Shown here: positions 10,101 to 19,501 of the stretch, piece after piece | Layout of the letters: each line of letters opens with the position of its first letter | Position numbering within the stretch: the stretch's first letter is position 1 | Source of the DNA: a bacterium | GTDB lineage: Bacteria > Patescibacteriota > Minisyncoccia > Minisyncoccales > UBA10102 | Assembly (NCBI GenBank): GCA_030698665.1 | Contig: JAUYMI010000014.1 | Location: forward strand, 1-39,665 | Reading direction: 5' to 3' | DNA length: 39,665 nt | Program-made: the position numbers and the translations under genes | The notes under the pieces: generated by a model | What the model saw: only the letters and a program-made list of their open reading frames with translations | The model's database searches: none | What the model was told of the DNA's origin: nothing

Positions 10101-10931
10101 GAGCAGGTAGTATATGAAGTAGACGACGAGACGAGCAATAAGAGAAACAGTATTGGGGAGAATATTCTCAAATCCACCGAACAGAAGACTTTGAATGTCT
10201 CCCAGCCCCCCTTTCGCCTGGTCAGCTAAAGTATGAATACTTACCGTTTTTTCGAGGAAGAAGCTGGCTACAACGTTTCCAATATCAACAACGAATCCTA
10301 CTAAAACCCCACTGAAGTTAACGAGTAAAGCGATGATAACCAGGGTCGGCAACAGCTTGTTCATCTGATAGTTTTGGAGCCGCAGAATAGTGGCTAGTCC
10401 AATGATGACAAACATGAGTACAAGGATCATGTTTGCGAGATTTAGGGAGACAGCATATCCAATCTGCACGATTTCTTGGTTGCCGGGTATAACCCCAATG
10501 CTCATAGTGCTTTTGACAAACTCCACCATTACGTAACCCAAGAACGTTGAGGTTGCCGCAAGAGCCCCAACTACGACAAAGAGCGGGAGCAGCACGAACA
10601 TGATCGGCAGAGAGATGATGAAGCCAAATATACTGCTGATGAGGTTCCGTACCTCTTGAGCCGTACTGCCGAGAGTTTTGCTGAATATACCCTCTACGGC
10701 ATCGCCTACGCAGTCAGCGCCAAACACTATCGTGGAAGCCCCTTCTATGAGACAGCTAAGCGGTTTGAAGATGTCTCCGATTCCAAATGCCTGTGCGGCT
10801 ACGGGATACAAGGAGAGAAAAAGTGTGGCAATCAAAAGTAGGCTTGCGAATAGGAGCTTCCCTTTGAACCTTTGCAAAGGCCTACAGGCCGCGAAAAAAT
10901 GCATTACATGATTATACCAGAACTTTGTCAA
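7176..10931 (-). CDS. TrbL/VirB6-like polytopic membrane protein with long coiled-coil and Pro/Gly/Ser-rich C-terminal region
   Basis: 1251 aa ORF; many TM segments in the first ~400 aa, then charged helical region, low-complexity PPSGG..PPP region and short C-terminal domain. Confidence 0.75.
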   Translation of the reverse strand: MTKFWYNHVMHFFAACRPLQRFKGKLLFASLLLIATLFLSLYPVAAQAFGIGDIFKPLSCLIEGASTIVFGADCVGDAVEGIFSKTLGSTAQEVRNLISSIFGFIISLPIMFVLLPLFVVVGALAATSTFLGYVMVEFVKSTMSIGVIPGNQEIVQIGYAVSLNLANMILVLMFVIIGLATILRLQNYQMNKLLPTLVIIALLVNFSGVLVGFVVDIGNVVASFFLEKTVSIHTLADQAKGGLGDIQSLLFGGFENILPNTVSLIARLVVYFIYYLLLALVLFIVMFLFFARIIVLWILAMLAPLAFVAYVFPATKQFWGQWWKNLIQWSIIGVPISFFLYISSRVAEKMTNISGLFEFAPVTDINDITQAASTALTGIIISLIGPFVVLVMMAVGIGLSLTLAPAGAQGVINFGKKAGIGLGLAAGTGLWRRVGQPLEDRAKAIRGWAAQRQGLAAEKMGTGQLGFVRGYAQRGLFGAAKLAAAGYGLGLGQISSATRTKDDTEISKARSDGKNVAALDNINDMATELGKGRVANMNTVIGRMMAIGDNGDTDDLHDELKPGGKLQQDNMRRVYDAVKQRGTPYRRHMEKMFIDDVFDEVDENGKITEQNWLGVSAEHQNSIREKVLPQDVSSKLIDPRSLDPTTEKGARAFEALIETQGNTLMPAIARIPDRDVRLKIGSHIDAMDPEWFIKKNAEDVLVWSMSPAAQSIGIRGIGGLDTRAKVNAFINDHQLSGKSMADLEKSQEEHKVALAEVEERRRANPKGQLTRGDQGIKNSAEREITKIETELNIRSMSPDQLREAMEITKANLNRLTSSRRLGKADDTTFFARRKEYQESIRRFQSTLRKAEPQSLEDQPLTVQIADLEAQATALGPRAGGGVRARVSRETGVSIPGGGMLYQPGARARKSVKEIRTDIQKLRKEQENQSPALRTFENLILEDRTRIRAKGSTIGILEKGIANLSTNERQITAELQGLSSLPSSNQRVAEIRSGLQELQQRKQESEKTLAQLRESLGRDQQRVAEEIKAWKGIKESRSEVPQKTTTQIIEENLKAAEQDEALAMEAVAKLRVMKMSPEEILRARRRVDEIRQSRSRWEQEVSAARNQGGGTTTRRRPPNPPSGGTPPTAPPTPRRPQPGTGGGSGTATPPPSGSGGGSAASATPPPSSTAPSPPPQSSPPASSAALRPTQRRSGTPTWLIKGLTDLEGGKGVPSQTTQRLRQYLNARGITNDEIANMTPQQAWGRANDFSRE

Positions 10932-10998
10932 ACAAGAAAAGAGAAGACGCCGATTTTATGATTCGGCGCCTCTCGGATTCGTTTCCTGGACGAATCCC

Positions 10999-11655
10999 TT
11001 AGTTGGCCTTCCATAGGTCTAGGGAGACGATTTCCCAGACGCCCCGCTCGGCAACATTGAGCACGACGAGGTACCTCACGGTCCTCTCCGTGCCGTAGAC
11101 GTTATCCCTACTACGCAGGGCAACGACGAGCGGAACCATTTCGTTGGTGATCCGCATGCCATTGGCTGGCTCCACGGTTACGCCCAGGATCTCTTCCTCT
11201 TGAAGTTGCGTGCGGTAGACTCCCCTGGCTACTTCTTCAGAGCCAGAGGTGTTTCCTGCGACCGCAACGAACTCCTTGGACAGCGAGCGGTCCCGATCGT
11301 ACTCCCGGTAGTCCCAAGAATACTTGTGTTGGAATCGCCGGCTGGTGTTGAGCCAGAAGAAGCTCGCTACCATCTCCGCAGGGTCTTTGATCTGCGGAAG
11401 TGGTGTCGTGCTGGGTCGGCTGTACTCCCCGAACTTGTAGTTTTGGGTCGTTGCACCGGCCAGTTGAGCCTGCGACGGAACCTGGGCCGTGGTGTTCGCT
11501 GCCGTGTTGACGCCGGAGGTTTGCTCAGACCCCGAGCTTCTTGTGAGTAGTATGATGCCTGCGAGGACTATGAGCGTTATGGCCACGCCGAGCAGAAGCC
11601 ACGTGCCATTGTGCTGAGGAGCAGGTCGCCTCTCAGCTCTCTGAGTAGTTGCCAT
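10999..11655 (-). CDS. Hypothetical single-TM membrane protein
   Basis: 218 aa ORF with N-terminal TM; SD gagggagg before ATG; TTGACA..TACTAT promoter-like sequence around 11700-11745. Confidence 0.65.
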   Translation of the reverse strand: MATTQRAERRPAPQHNGTWLLLGVAITLIVLAGIILLTRSSGSEQTSGVNTAANTTAQVPSQAQLAGATTQNYKFGEYSRPSTTPLPQIKDPAEMVASFFWLNTSRRFQHKYSWDYREYDRDRSLSKEFVAVAGNTSGSEEVARGVYRTQLQEEEILGVTVEPANGMRITNEMVPLVVALRSRDNVYGTERTVRYLVVLNVAERGVWEIVSLDLWKAN

Positions 11656-11746
11656 GGAACCCTCCCTCGGGTTTTCGTACGATATTGAGGCGAGAAGAGC
11701 GCCTAACTAGCCATATAGTACCCTATTTTAGGGCACTTTGTCAAGT

Positions 11747-14128
11747 TCATTGAAGGGGAATTTCGTACCAGCGCCCAAAGATGTTTACGTCAAAGCCAAG
11801 AAGTCCTAAGAGGAGGTTGAGGAGAAGCCAGGAAAGGAGAAGCACGAGCACCCCTGCTCCAACCGCCTTCCATATGCTTTTTATCTGGGCGAGAAGGTCG
11901 GATCCACCGAACGAGAGATAGAACATGGCTCCTGTTGCTATGGCAAAAAGAACAACAATGATGAGGGAGAGCTTCCACAAGGCAAAGTCAATGAGGTTGC
12001 GTACTAGCAAGAGCATGTGTTCAAAGCCGCAGGGCTGGCGCTCATCCCAGGGCGTATTCGGATTGTTCACTCCAACCCCACAGGGAACCAAGCCAAAGAC
12101 CCCGGACGTGTCGGGTTCCTTAACGCTAAAGTTCTGTTGTGAGCTCCAGGGCCCGGCGTCCTTGCACTCCTCATCCGTGCATCCTTGAATTCTCACTTGA
12201 TATGTTCCCGTGCACAAAAGAGAAAGGAGCGCCGAGTCTCCGGTTGCAGTTCCCCTACTCGTGACCTTCCCGAGTGAGTTTCTGCAGGAAGAGCTTACTT
12301 CTTCTGTCCCCAGAGCGGCGTAGGTGAGTTCGTAGCGATAGAAGCTTGCTCCAAAGACGGTTTTCCAAGAAAGGTTGTCAGACGGGGTGGTGAGCGTCTG
12401 GTCTGGGATGATTTGAGGAGCAACGAGGAATGCTGTGCGAAAACTACTCTGGCTCCATGCGCTACATATTTCTTCCTTTGCGTCTGCGCACGTTCTTACG
12501 CGCCAGGCATATTGGGTATTTTGGCGTAGCTCTTTTCCTATTTCCACCCGAGAGTCTCCACCGCTCGTTACACCTCGTATTATGGAGTTGGCGCCCTGCA
12601 TCACATCGTAGGAATAGGAAGCTGCTCCGGGCATATCGTTCCATTCAAGTGTTGTGGGTATGGCAACGCTACCATTTTCCGTTGGAACCGCACGCAGCCC
12701 AGTTGGTGGCGCCCCGGTCGTTCTGAATCTCCACTCTTCGCTGAACGAGGTGTTTCCGCTTCCGGTTTTTTGGCACCGATCCAAGCTTTCCCCGGTGCAA
12801 GCCGCAACCCTCCAAGTATAGGAGCTGTCAAGAGAGAGATTCCCCTGCCAGACGTCCGATAGCGAAAGAAAGTTTCGTTTGATGAAAAAGCTTCTCGTTT
12901 TCGAGGCATCTCTGATTTGAACGAGGTAGATTTGGGCGTAGGAAGACACGTCCCACTCAAGTCGGCTTAGCATATTTACGGCAGGTTCTTGCTGGCCAGG
13001 AACATACTTTGGGCTTTTCAGTATCGGGGTTTTAAGCTCAAGTTCTCCCGGCACAAAGCTCCAGAGCTGACTCAAGGATCCACAGCCACTGATTCCGCCA
13101 GTGCAGAGGGCAACCTCCCAGAAGTACCGGACCCCTTTGTTGAGAATTCGGTGTACAAGCTCATCATTGTACTGGGTGGTTCCGCCACCAACGGCGTCTG
13201 TGGTAATTTCCTTCTTTTCATCTCCCGTTGCTTCGTAGATGCGGTAGAGATAGGAAGGGGCTTGTGGTACGGGGCACCACTCCAGAATCGTCGGGATTGG
13301 TACGGAAGCATCTTTTTTGTTCTCAAAATCCTCATCAAACGGAGAAAGGAGTTCTGGGGCGTCGCTTGTCTCAAAGCCTGCCTTTTGGCTCCACGCTCCG
13401 CAGTCCTGTCCCCCAGCGTCTAGGCAAGCTCTCACTCTCCACTCATAACTCTTGTCTGGGGTAAGCTGGCATTCGCCCACGATATCCTCCAGATTCTCTT
13501 GTTCAAGCCCGGTTATAGTTTTTCCGTTACCCGTCACTTCATAGTTGTATGACCCTATGGAACAGGCGTATCCAGGGGCAATGTCCTCAACAAGCTTTTT
13601 TACATTGTCCTTCCAGCCCAGGTTCACGGGAAGCTTTGGATTTCTCGACTCGTCCAATACGTTAGCGGGATCAAGTGATGGGTCGCTTACCTCTTTTGTG
13701 TCGGGAGCCGGGTAGCAGGACCCGGAACACTCGCACGTCGCCTGTTCATACCACCCGCTCCCATCCTCATCTGGGCTGTAGGCATCGGGCCGCCTGTAGT
13801 CCCCGCAGGTAAAGTACAGAGTGGGAGTTGTGTAGTGGGGGCCCGCGATAACCGAGGTTCCGGCTTCCTCACAGCCCCAGAGGGCGTTCCCGTCTTCATC
13901 CTCGCCGATCACCACGGAGTCATACGAGGTCTCGCAGGTGTAGCTCTTTAAGGCACTCAAAAGATTCCCTCCGCACTCGTTGCTCTCTTCTCGGAACACG
14001 GGCTTGAGGTTGCAGCTAAATGTGACAGATCCGCACCCCCCTTGTGCCTGCACTTCTCTGAGAGGAGTATTCTGGAACACGACAAACAGGCCGACAAGGA
14101 GAAAAGCAAAAGCGAGAATTTTCAGCAT
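11747..14128 (-). CDS. Secreted/surface FN3-like repeat protein with C-terminal VirB2-like membrane segment
   Basis: Signal peptide; roughly five repeats with LEW...Y.W.V..C....C..WS pattern; C-term GLVPCG...CGFEHML.LVRNLIDF + two TMs. Confidence 0.7.
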   Translation of the reverse strand: MLKILAFAFLLVGLFVVFQNTPLREVQAQGGCGSVTFSCNLKPVFREESNECGGNLLSALKSYTCETSYDSVVIGEDEDGNALWGCEEAGTSVIAGPHYTTPTLYFTCGDYRRPDAYSPDEDGSGWYEQATCECSGSCYPAPDTKEVSDPSLDPANVLDESRNPKLPVNLGWKDNVKKLVEDIAPGYACSIGSYNYEVTGNGKTITGLEQENLEDIVGECQLTPDKSYEWRVRACLDAGGQDCGAWSQKAGFETSDAPELLSPFDEDFENKKDASVPIPTILEWCPVPQAPSYLYRIYEATGDEKKEITTDAVGGGTTQYNDELVHRILNKGVRYFWEVALCTGGISGCGSLSQLWSFVPGELELKTPILKSPKYVPGQQEPAVNMLSRLEWDVSSYAQIYLVQIRDASKTRSFFIKRNFLSLSDVWQGNLSLDSSYTWRVAACTGESLDRCQKTGSGNTSFSEEWRFRTTGAPPTGLRAVPTENGSVAIPTTLEWNDMPGAASYSYDVMQGANSIIRGVTSGGDSRVEIGKELRQNTQYAWRVRTCADAKEEICSAWSQSSFRTAFLVAPQIIPDQTLTTPSDNLSWKTVFGASFYRYELTYAALGTEEVSSSCRNSLGKVTSRGTATGDSALLSLLCTGTYQVRIQGCTDEECKDAGPWSSQQNFSVKEPDTSGVFGLVPCGVGVNNPNTPWDERQPCGFEHMLLLVRNLIDFALWKLSLIIVVLFAIATGAMFYLSFGGSDLLAQIKSIWKAVGAGVLVLLLSWLLLNLLLGLLGFDVNIFGRWYEIPLQ

Positions 14129-14137
14129 TGTCCCATT

Positions 14138-14938
14138 TTATCCGCTTTTGAGGTCCTTTGCCAGTTTCATCCACTCTTCAAGCGAGAGCGTTTGAGCTCT
14201 TCTTACAGAATCAATACCATGCCCGCTGAGCCATGAGCCGGCCTCCTCTCTTTCCATGGTAAGCTGGGAGGCGATGTTGTTGCGTAGCTGTTTTCTGGGC
14301 TGGCTGAATCCCGCCTTGAGAACCCGGAAAAAGGACCTTGATTCCGTTTCGGTCTTTGTTTTGATTTTTGAAAGGAAGATGATGGCGGAATCCACATTGG
14401 GCTGCGGCCAGAAGGAATTCCGTTTGACCACAGCAATAAAGCTTGGGCTTGCGTAGAACTGGATAGAGGCCGCCAGCAGGTTCATCTTTGGGGGTTGGGC
14501 CATGATGCGCAAGGCAACCTCAAGCTGGAGCATGACGGTGATGGATTCGGGCTTGTTCTTCTCCTCCAGGAACTTCCTGACGATGGGAGTTGCCACGGCG
14601 TAGGGAAGGTTTCCCACCACCTTGTACTTCCCTGAGGGGGGTTTCCACGTTAAGGCGTCCTGGGCTATGACATTGAGGTTTGGCTCCTTGAGTTGTTCTG
14701 CGAGAAGGCCTGCCAGCTTCTCATCTTTCTCAAGCGCAATAACCCGGCCTGCTTTTCGTACGAGTTCTTTGGTGAGGGCACCCAGCCCGGCCCCTATTTC
14801 AACCACGACGTCTTCTTTTGTTATGCCAGCTGCCTCAAGGAGAAGGCGGACGGGCTTCTCATCCGTCAAAAAGTTCTGAGAGAGTGATCGCTTGGGTTGT
14901 GCCTGGAGGATTTTAAAGTCTTTTTGGGGCTTGTTCAT
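14138..14938 (-). CDS. ksgA: 16S rRNA (adenine1518-N6/adenine1519-N6) dimethyltransferase
   Basis: QNFLTDEK, VEIGAGLGALTKEL, VVGNLPYAVATPI motifs. Confidence 0.93.
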   Translation of the reverse strand: MNKPQKDFKILQAQPKRSLSQNFLTDEKPVRLLLEAAGITKEDVVVEIGAGLGALTKELVRKAGRVIALEKDEKLAGLLAEQLKEPNLNVIAQDALTWKPPSGKYKVVGNLPYAVATPIVRKFLEEKNKPESITVMLQLEVALRIMAQPPKMNLLAASIQFYASPSFIAVVKRNSFWPQPNVDSAIIFLSKIKTKTETESRSFFRVLKAGFSQPRKQLRNNIASQLTMEREEAGSWLSGHGIDSVRRAQTLSLEEWMKLAKDLKSG

Positions 14939-14996
14939 TGCGGAAGAGGGGGGCTTGACTCAGTATGGATTGAGCGTATCATAAAAGAATTGGGAC

Positions 14997-16028
14997 ATGA
15001 AATCTCAGGGCACGCAAGACGATTCTTCACATTCTAGAAACCGCAGGTACCGCCCGTACTGGTACCTGCTCTTGGTAGCGGTTTTTGTGTTGCCTGTGTT
15101 GGGGTTCAGGTCCATGCAAGGAGGCCCGAGCCTCTTTCTACTTGAGGACGCGCCAGCTTCAAGCGCGCCCGAGCTGGTATCGCGCAGAACTTCTTTTCCG
15201 GAGATCCCAGAGCTCGTGGTCTTCCAGGGCAGTTCCCTGTCGGCACCAACACCGCCCATGACCGTCACGCCTCAGGTGCTGGGAGCCATTATCGGCAGCA
15301 TGGATTCTGATATCAGGGCCGAGGTCACCAAGTACATTGTTGAGCAGGGAGATACGCCAACTTCTTTGGCCGAGCGCTTTGGCATCTCTCTCAATACCGT
15401 GCTCTGGGCAAATGACCTATCCTCCTCCAGTTCCTTGAAGCTTGGCCAAGAGCTCGTTATCCTCCCGGTTTCAGGAGCGCTTCACCTTGTGCGCCCCAGC
15501 GACACCCTTTCTGAGATCGCCTCCTGGTACCAGGCCTCAACTGAAGAGATTATGAGTTTCAACGGGTTGTCTTTGGCCCAGGAGATTTACGCGGGTGACC
15601 TTCTCGTTGTCCCTGGCGGGATTCAGCCAAAGTCCCTCCCGCAGGGCCGCTTAACTCCCATTGCGAACTCCTACTTTATCTACCCGATTCCAGCTCCCCA
15701 CCGAGTCACGCAGGGTTTGCATCCCTTCAACGCCGTGGACTTTTCAAACGGTGTGTGCGGAGACTCCGTGTATGCGGCTGCCGGAGGTACTGTCCAGCTG
15801 ACCGGGTACACGAGCGTCGGGGGAAGGTATGTTCGTATTCTGCACCCGAACGGAGTCGTTACGTACTACGGTCATCTTTCCTCGATTCTTGCCCAGCCAG
15901 GAAGCAAGGTGTACCAGGGCCAGGTCATTGGCTACACGGGGTACACCGGTTACACCATTCCGGCCGGTCCCGCTGGATGCCATGTGCACTTTGAGGTGCG
16001 GGGAGCTGCTAATCCATTCGCAAAATAA
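14997..16028 (+). CDS. LysM-repeat M23 family metallopeptidase
   Basis: Two LysM repeats (VEQGDTPTSLAERFG, VRPSDTLSEIASWY), C-terminal M23 (HVHFEV). Confidence 0.88.
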   Translation: MKSQGTQDDSSHSRNRRYRPYWYLLLVAVFVLPVLGFRSMQGGPSLFLLEDAPASSAPELVSRRTSFPEIPELVVFQGSSLSAPTPPMTVTPQVLGAIIGSMDSDIRAEVTKYIVEQGDTPTSLAERFGISLNTVLWANDLSSSSSLKLGQELVILPVSGALHLVRPSDTLSEIASWYQASTEEIMSFNGLSLAQEIYAGDLLVVPGGIQPKSLPQGRLTPIANSYFIYPIPAPHRVTQGLHPFNAVDFSNGVCGDSVYAAAGGTVQLTGYTSVGGRYVRILHPNGVVTYYGHLSSILAQPGSKVYQGQVIGYTGYTGYTIPAGPAGCHVHFEVRGAANPFAK

Positions 16029-16031
16029 CAA

Positions 16032-16054
16032 AACACCGCGTTTGGCGCGGTGTT
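16032..16054. terminator. Bidirectional terminator-like hairpin
   Basis: aacaccgcg-tttgg-cgcggtgtt between convergent genes. Confidence 0.7.
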
Positions 16055-16069
16055 CGTCTTCCTCTTTCT

Positions 16070-16432
16070 TCAAGCGTCTCCCTGGCACGAGAGACAGATT
16101 CTTGTTTCTGGATACGCGAGGAGTTTTTCCTTCTCAATCTGCTTGCCGCAGGTCTCGCATATTCCATAGCTTCCCTTTTTGATCCTCTCTAGGGCTCCCT
16201 TGACCTCCTGGAGTTGTTTTTCCAAGCTGAACTCGATGGGCAGCATGGTTGAGTACTGTTCCACCTCATCAGCCGCGTCTTCAAGATCCCCTTCTTTGGT
16301 TCTTGGGTATTTGGTGTCCCAGTCACCCTCGATGTCCTTGTCTTTTTTTGCAAAACGAGAGAGTTCGCTCTCCAGATTTGTTTTCTTCCTTTCTAGTGCT
16401 TCTTTGATTTCAATTTCGGTTTTCTTGTCCAT
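16070..16432 (-). CDS. DksA/TraR-family C4 zinc-finger protein
   Basis: ICETCGKQIEKEKLLAYPETRICLSCQ. Confidence 0.85.
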   Translation of the reverse strand: MDKKTEIEIKEALERKKTNLESELSRFAKKDKDIEGDWDTKYPRTKEGDLEDAADEVEQYSTMLPIEFSLEKQLQEVKGALERIKKGSYGICETCGKQIEKEKLLAYPETRICLSCQGDA

Positions 16433-16450
16433 GGTCGTGAGTATACAGGG

Positions 16451-16894
16451 TTAGCGGTTCTGGAGCCAGATACCAAGGATAATGAGGTTGGCTGCGGCAA
16501 AAAGTGCGATTGCCCCAATCAGGATGCGGGTGATGATTTGACGGGTTCTGGAAGGGGGAATGGGAAGAGGGGCTCCGCCGTTCCGCTGCGCGTGGTCACC
16601 CTGGAGCAGGGTGTCTGCCATGCGTTCCGGGACTTCCTGTTGCGGAACGTTTTTAGATATGGCTCCGATACGGGCTTGTTCCTCTGTGGCTTGTTTGGCC
16701 CTGAGGAGAGCGAGATCTTTTTCCATGGTTCTTACATCTTCTCGTTTGAGAAGCTCAAGCTTCTGTCCCTGCGGGCGCTTGGTCTGCTGTTCTCGCAGTC
16801 CTTCCAGTTCCCGCTCAATGTTTGCTGTCGCAGGTGACTCTGGCTGCTGGGTCGGCTGATGTTGAGGACTTGTTTGCGGCTGTTCCTCTTCCAT
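16451..16894 (-). CDS. Hypothetical protein with C-terminal TM
   Basis: 147 aa ORF, Gln/Pro-rich N-term, TM IITRILIGAIALFAAANLIILGIWL. Confidence 0.6.
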   Translation of the reverse strand: MEEEQPQTSPQHQPTQQPESPATANIERELEGLREQQTKRPQGQKLELLKREDVRTMEKDLALLRAKQATEEQARIGAISKNVPQQEVPERMADTLLQGDHAQRNGGAPLPIPPSRTRQIITRILIGAIALFAAANLIILGIWLQNR

Positions 16895-16895
16895 G

Positions 16896-18995
16896 CTATG
16901 TTGCCTGCTTTACCGACAGACGTATCTTACCCTGCTCATCAATGCCGATGACCCGTACGGTGACCATGTCTCCGTGCTTGAGAACGTCCTCCACCCTTTC
17001 TACTCGTTTGTCCGAGAGCTCTGAGATGTGTACGAGGCCCTCTTGGCCGGGCGCAATCTCAATGAAGGCTCCAAAGGCAGCTACTTTTTTGACCACGCCC
17101 TCAAAGACCTCGCCCACCTCGATTTCGCGCGTGATGCCGCGGATCCACTCTAGGGCCTTTCCGGCTGATTCAGGACGGTCGGCCGTCACGAATACCGTAC
17201 CGTCATCCTCAACGTCAATCTCAACCTCACACTCCTCTATGATTTGTCGGATCATCTTGCCGCCAGGTCCGATGAGTCCTCCGATCTTGTCCGGGTTAAT
17301 GTGAAGAACGTGGATCCGCGGAGCCCACTCGGACAGCTCGGGCCTCGGGGCTGCAAGCGTAGGAAGTATGGCGGTTTCCAGAATCTGGAGGCGAGCCCTT
17401 TTTGCCGTCTCAAGAGCCTCAGCGAATATCGCTTTGGTGATGCCCCTGAGCTTCACGTCCATCTGGATGGCGGTGACGCCTTCCGTGGTTCCGGCCACCT
17501 TAAAGTCCATGTCGCCGTGGTGGTCTTCCGGGCCTTGGATGTCAGCTAACAGCTTGTACTCAGAGCCCTTGGCTATGAGTCCAACTGCGATGCCCGCGAC
17601 CGGACGCGTGATGGGTACCCCGGCATCCATTAATGCCAGGGAGGAAGAGCAGGCGGATGCCATGGAGGAGGATCCGTTGGAAGAGGTTACCTCTGTGACG
17701 ATGCGGATGGTATACGGAAACTCATCTATCGTGGGAATGACCGGAAGCAGTGCCTTTTCAGCGAGCATTCCATGACCGATATCGCGTCTTCCAGGACCCC
17801 GGAGGGGGCGTACCTCTCCAACAGAGTATGGAGGAAAGTTGTAGTGGTGCATGAAGCGCTTCTTTCCCCTTATCTCCATGCCCTCCTGGAGGCGCTGGTC
17901 CCCCGGCGTTCCCAGTGTGAGAATGGAGAGCGTGGTCGTTTCACCCCGCCTGAATACCCCAGATCCATGGGTGCGCGGAAGGAGCGCGGCCTCGCCCGCA
18001 ACCTCCCGGATCTCCTCGGGTTTTCTCCCGTCCACACGCTCTCCCTTGGTCAGGATCGCTTCTCGCATGGTCGCATCCAGCATCTCTTCAAAGATATCGC
18101 CGGCCTCCCTGCCCTTGAAGGTGTTGGGGTATGCAGAGGAGATGGCATCTTCAACTTTGTGCCTGAGATTCTGAACCTGCTCCATGCGCTTTGCTTTCTC
18201 AGCCTCAAAGAACGCCTCTTGCAGGTGTTTTCCCACCAAGGCCTTCACCTCTTCTCTCAGAGAAGCGTCGGGAGCTGGTTTGGCAAGTTCAAGCTTGGCC
18301 GTGCCCCGTTTCCCCGCGATTTCCTTTTGAAACTCAATGAGCCGCTTGATTTCAGGGAGCCCCATGCTGACGGCTTCTTCCCATACATTCTCTGCGACCT
18401 CGTTGCCCTCAGCCTCAATCATGTTCAAGAACACCTCTCCTTCTTCCTCCACTCCGGCCATGAGAAAGTCCAGGTCGCTGAGCTTCCGTTCTTCGTAGGT
18501 GGGGTTGGAGACGAGCTTTCCGTCTACGCGTCCGATGCGTATGGCTCCCACGGGTCCTGCCCAGGGAATGTTGGATACCGACAGGGCGAGTGAAGTTCCG
18601 ATGAGCGAGATGACGTCAGCGTCGTTGGTTCCGTCCCACGAGAGTACGGACGCTATCGCCTGTACCTCGCGCCTGAGGTGTTTTGGAAACAGCGGGCGGA
18701 TGGCCCGGTCAATGACGCGAGAGGTGATGATGGCCTCGTCAGACGGTCTTCCTTCCCGTCTCATGAAGCGCGAGCCCAGGATCTTGCCTGCGGCGTAGTA
18801 CTTCTCTTCGTACTCTACCATCAAGGGGAAGAATCCCTGATGCGCGCTCTCAAGGCCCGACATGGTGGCGCAGCACAGCACCATGGTATCTCCCATGCGG
18901 ATGAGAAGGTTGCCTGAGGCCTGGGGGGCCAGGTCCTTGAACTCAACTGAGATGGTCTTTCCCTGAACTTCTAATTTAAAATCTTTATCGGCCAT
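16896..18995 (-). CDS. pnp: Polyribonucleotide nucleotidyltransferase
   Basis: Duplicated RNase PH domains, KH (IGGLIGPGGKMIRQI), S1 (GQEGLVHISEL). Confidence 0.96.
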   Translation of the reverse strand: MADKDFKLEVQGKTISVEFKDLAPQASGNLLIRMGDTMVLCCATMSGLESAHQGFFPLMVEYEEKYYAAGKILGSRFMRREGRPSDEAIITSRVIDRAIRPLFPKHLRREVQAIASVLSWDGTNDADVISLIGTSLALSVSNIPWAGPVGAIRIGRVDGKLVSNPTYEERKLSDLDFLMAGVEEEGEVFLNMIEAEGNEVAENVWEEAVSMGLPEIKRLIEFQKEIAGKRGTAKLELAKPAPDASLREEVKALVGKHLQEAFFEAEKAKRMEQVQNLRHKVEDAISSAYPNTFKGREAGDIFEEMLDATMREAILTKGERVDGRKPEEIREVAGEAALLPRTHGSGVFRRGETTTLSILTLGTPGDQRLQEGMEIRGKKRFMHHYNFPPYSVGEVRPLRGPGRRDIGHGMLAEKALLPVIPTIDEFPYTIRIVTEVTSSNGSSSMASACSSSLALMDAGVPITRPVAGIAVGLIAKGSEYKLLADIQGPEDHHGDMDFKVAGTTEGVTAIQMDVKLRGITKAIFAEALETAKRARLQILETAILPTLAAPRPELSEWAPRIHVLHINPDKIGGLIGPGGKMIRQIIEECEVEIDVEDDGTVFVTADRPESAGKALEWIRGITREIEVGEVFEGVVKKVAAFGAFIEIAPGQEGLVHISELSDKRVERVEDVLKHGDMVTVRVIGIDEQGKIRLSVKQAT

Positions 18996-19501
18996 TTTCC
19001 TTTCCTTAACAGATATTTCTCAACGCTTGTCTCCAGGTCCGTGAACTCGTCTGCTTCCTCGCGGAGACGGGAAGAGGTGGACTTGCCAAAGGCAATCACC
19101 TCAACTCGCTTACCGTGGTTTTTGAGATACTCCACGAGGGGAACATAGTCGCCGTCTCCTGAAACCAGGACAATGGAGTCCACCGCCAGGGATACCTTGA
19201 TGGCGTCCACGGCGATTCCCACGTCCCAGTCAGCCTTTTTGATGCCCCCGTAATACTCCTGGAGATCCTTGACACGCATTTCAATCCCCAGAGCCGTGAG
19301 GGCGTCAAAGAAGGGCCGTTCCTCTCCGGTTTTCGTGCGTACCACGTAGGCAAAGGCCCGGATGAGCTGGCGTCCCGCGACCGCGGTCTTCAAGACCTCC
19401 CGGAAGTTGACCCGGGCCTGGTAGATGTTTTTAGCTGAGTGGTAGAGGTTCTGAACGTCAATGAAGACGGCAACCCTCTGGTCTTTGTTTTTGAGATTCA
19501 T
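18971..19501 (-). CDS. NYN domain (LabA/DUF88-like) protein
   Basis: [50 protein letters not shown]. Confidence 0.88.
   Translation of the reverse strand: MNLKNKDQRVAVFIDVQNLYHSAKNIYQARVNFREVLKTAVAGRQLIRAFAYVVRTKTGEERPFFDALTALGIEMRVKDLQEYYGGIKKADWDVGIAVDAIKVSLAVDSIVLVSGDGDYVPLVEYLKNHGKRVEVIAFGKSTSSRLREEADEFTDLETSVEKYLLRKGKWPIKILN

Noticed and set aside
17772-18593. 273-aa plus-strand ORF antisense to pnp
   Set aside because: Shadow ORF of a clearly coding minus-strand gene; no recognisable domain or own SD.
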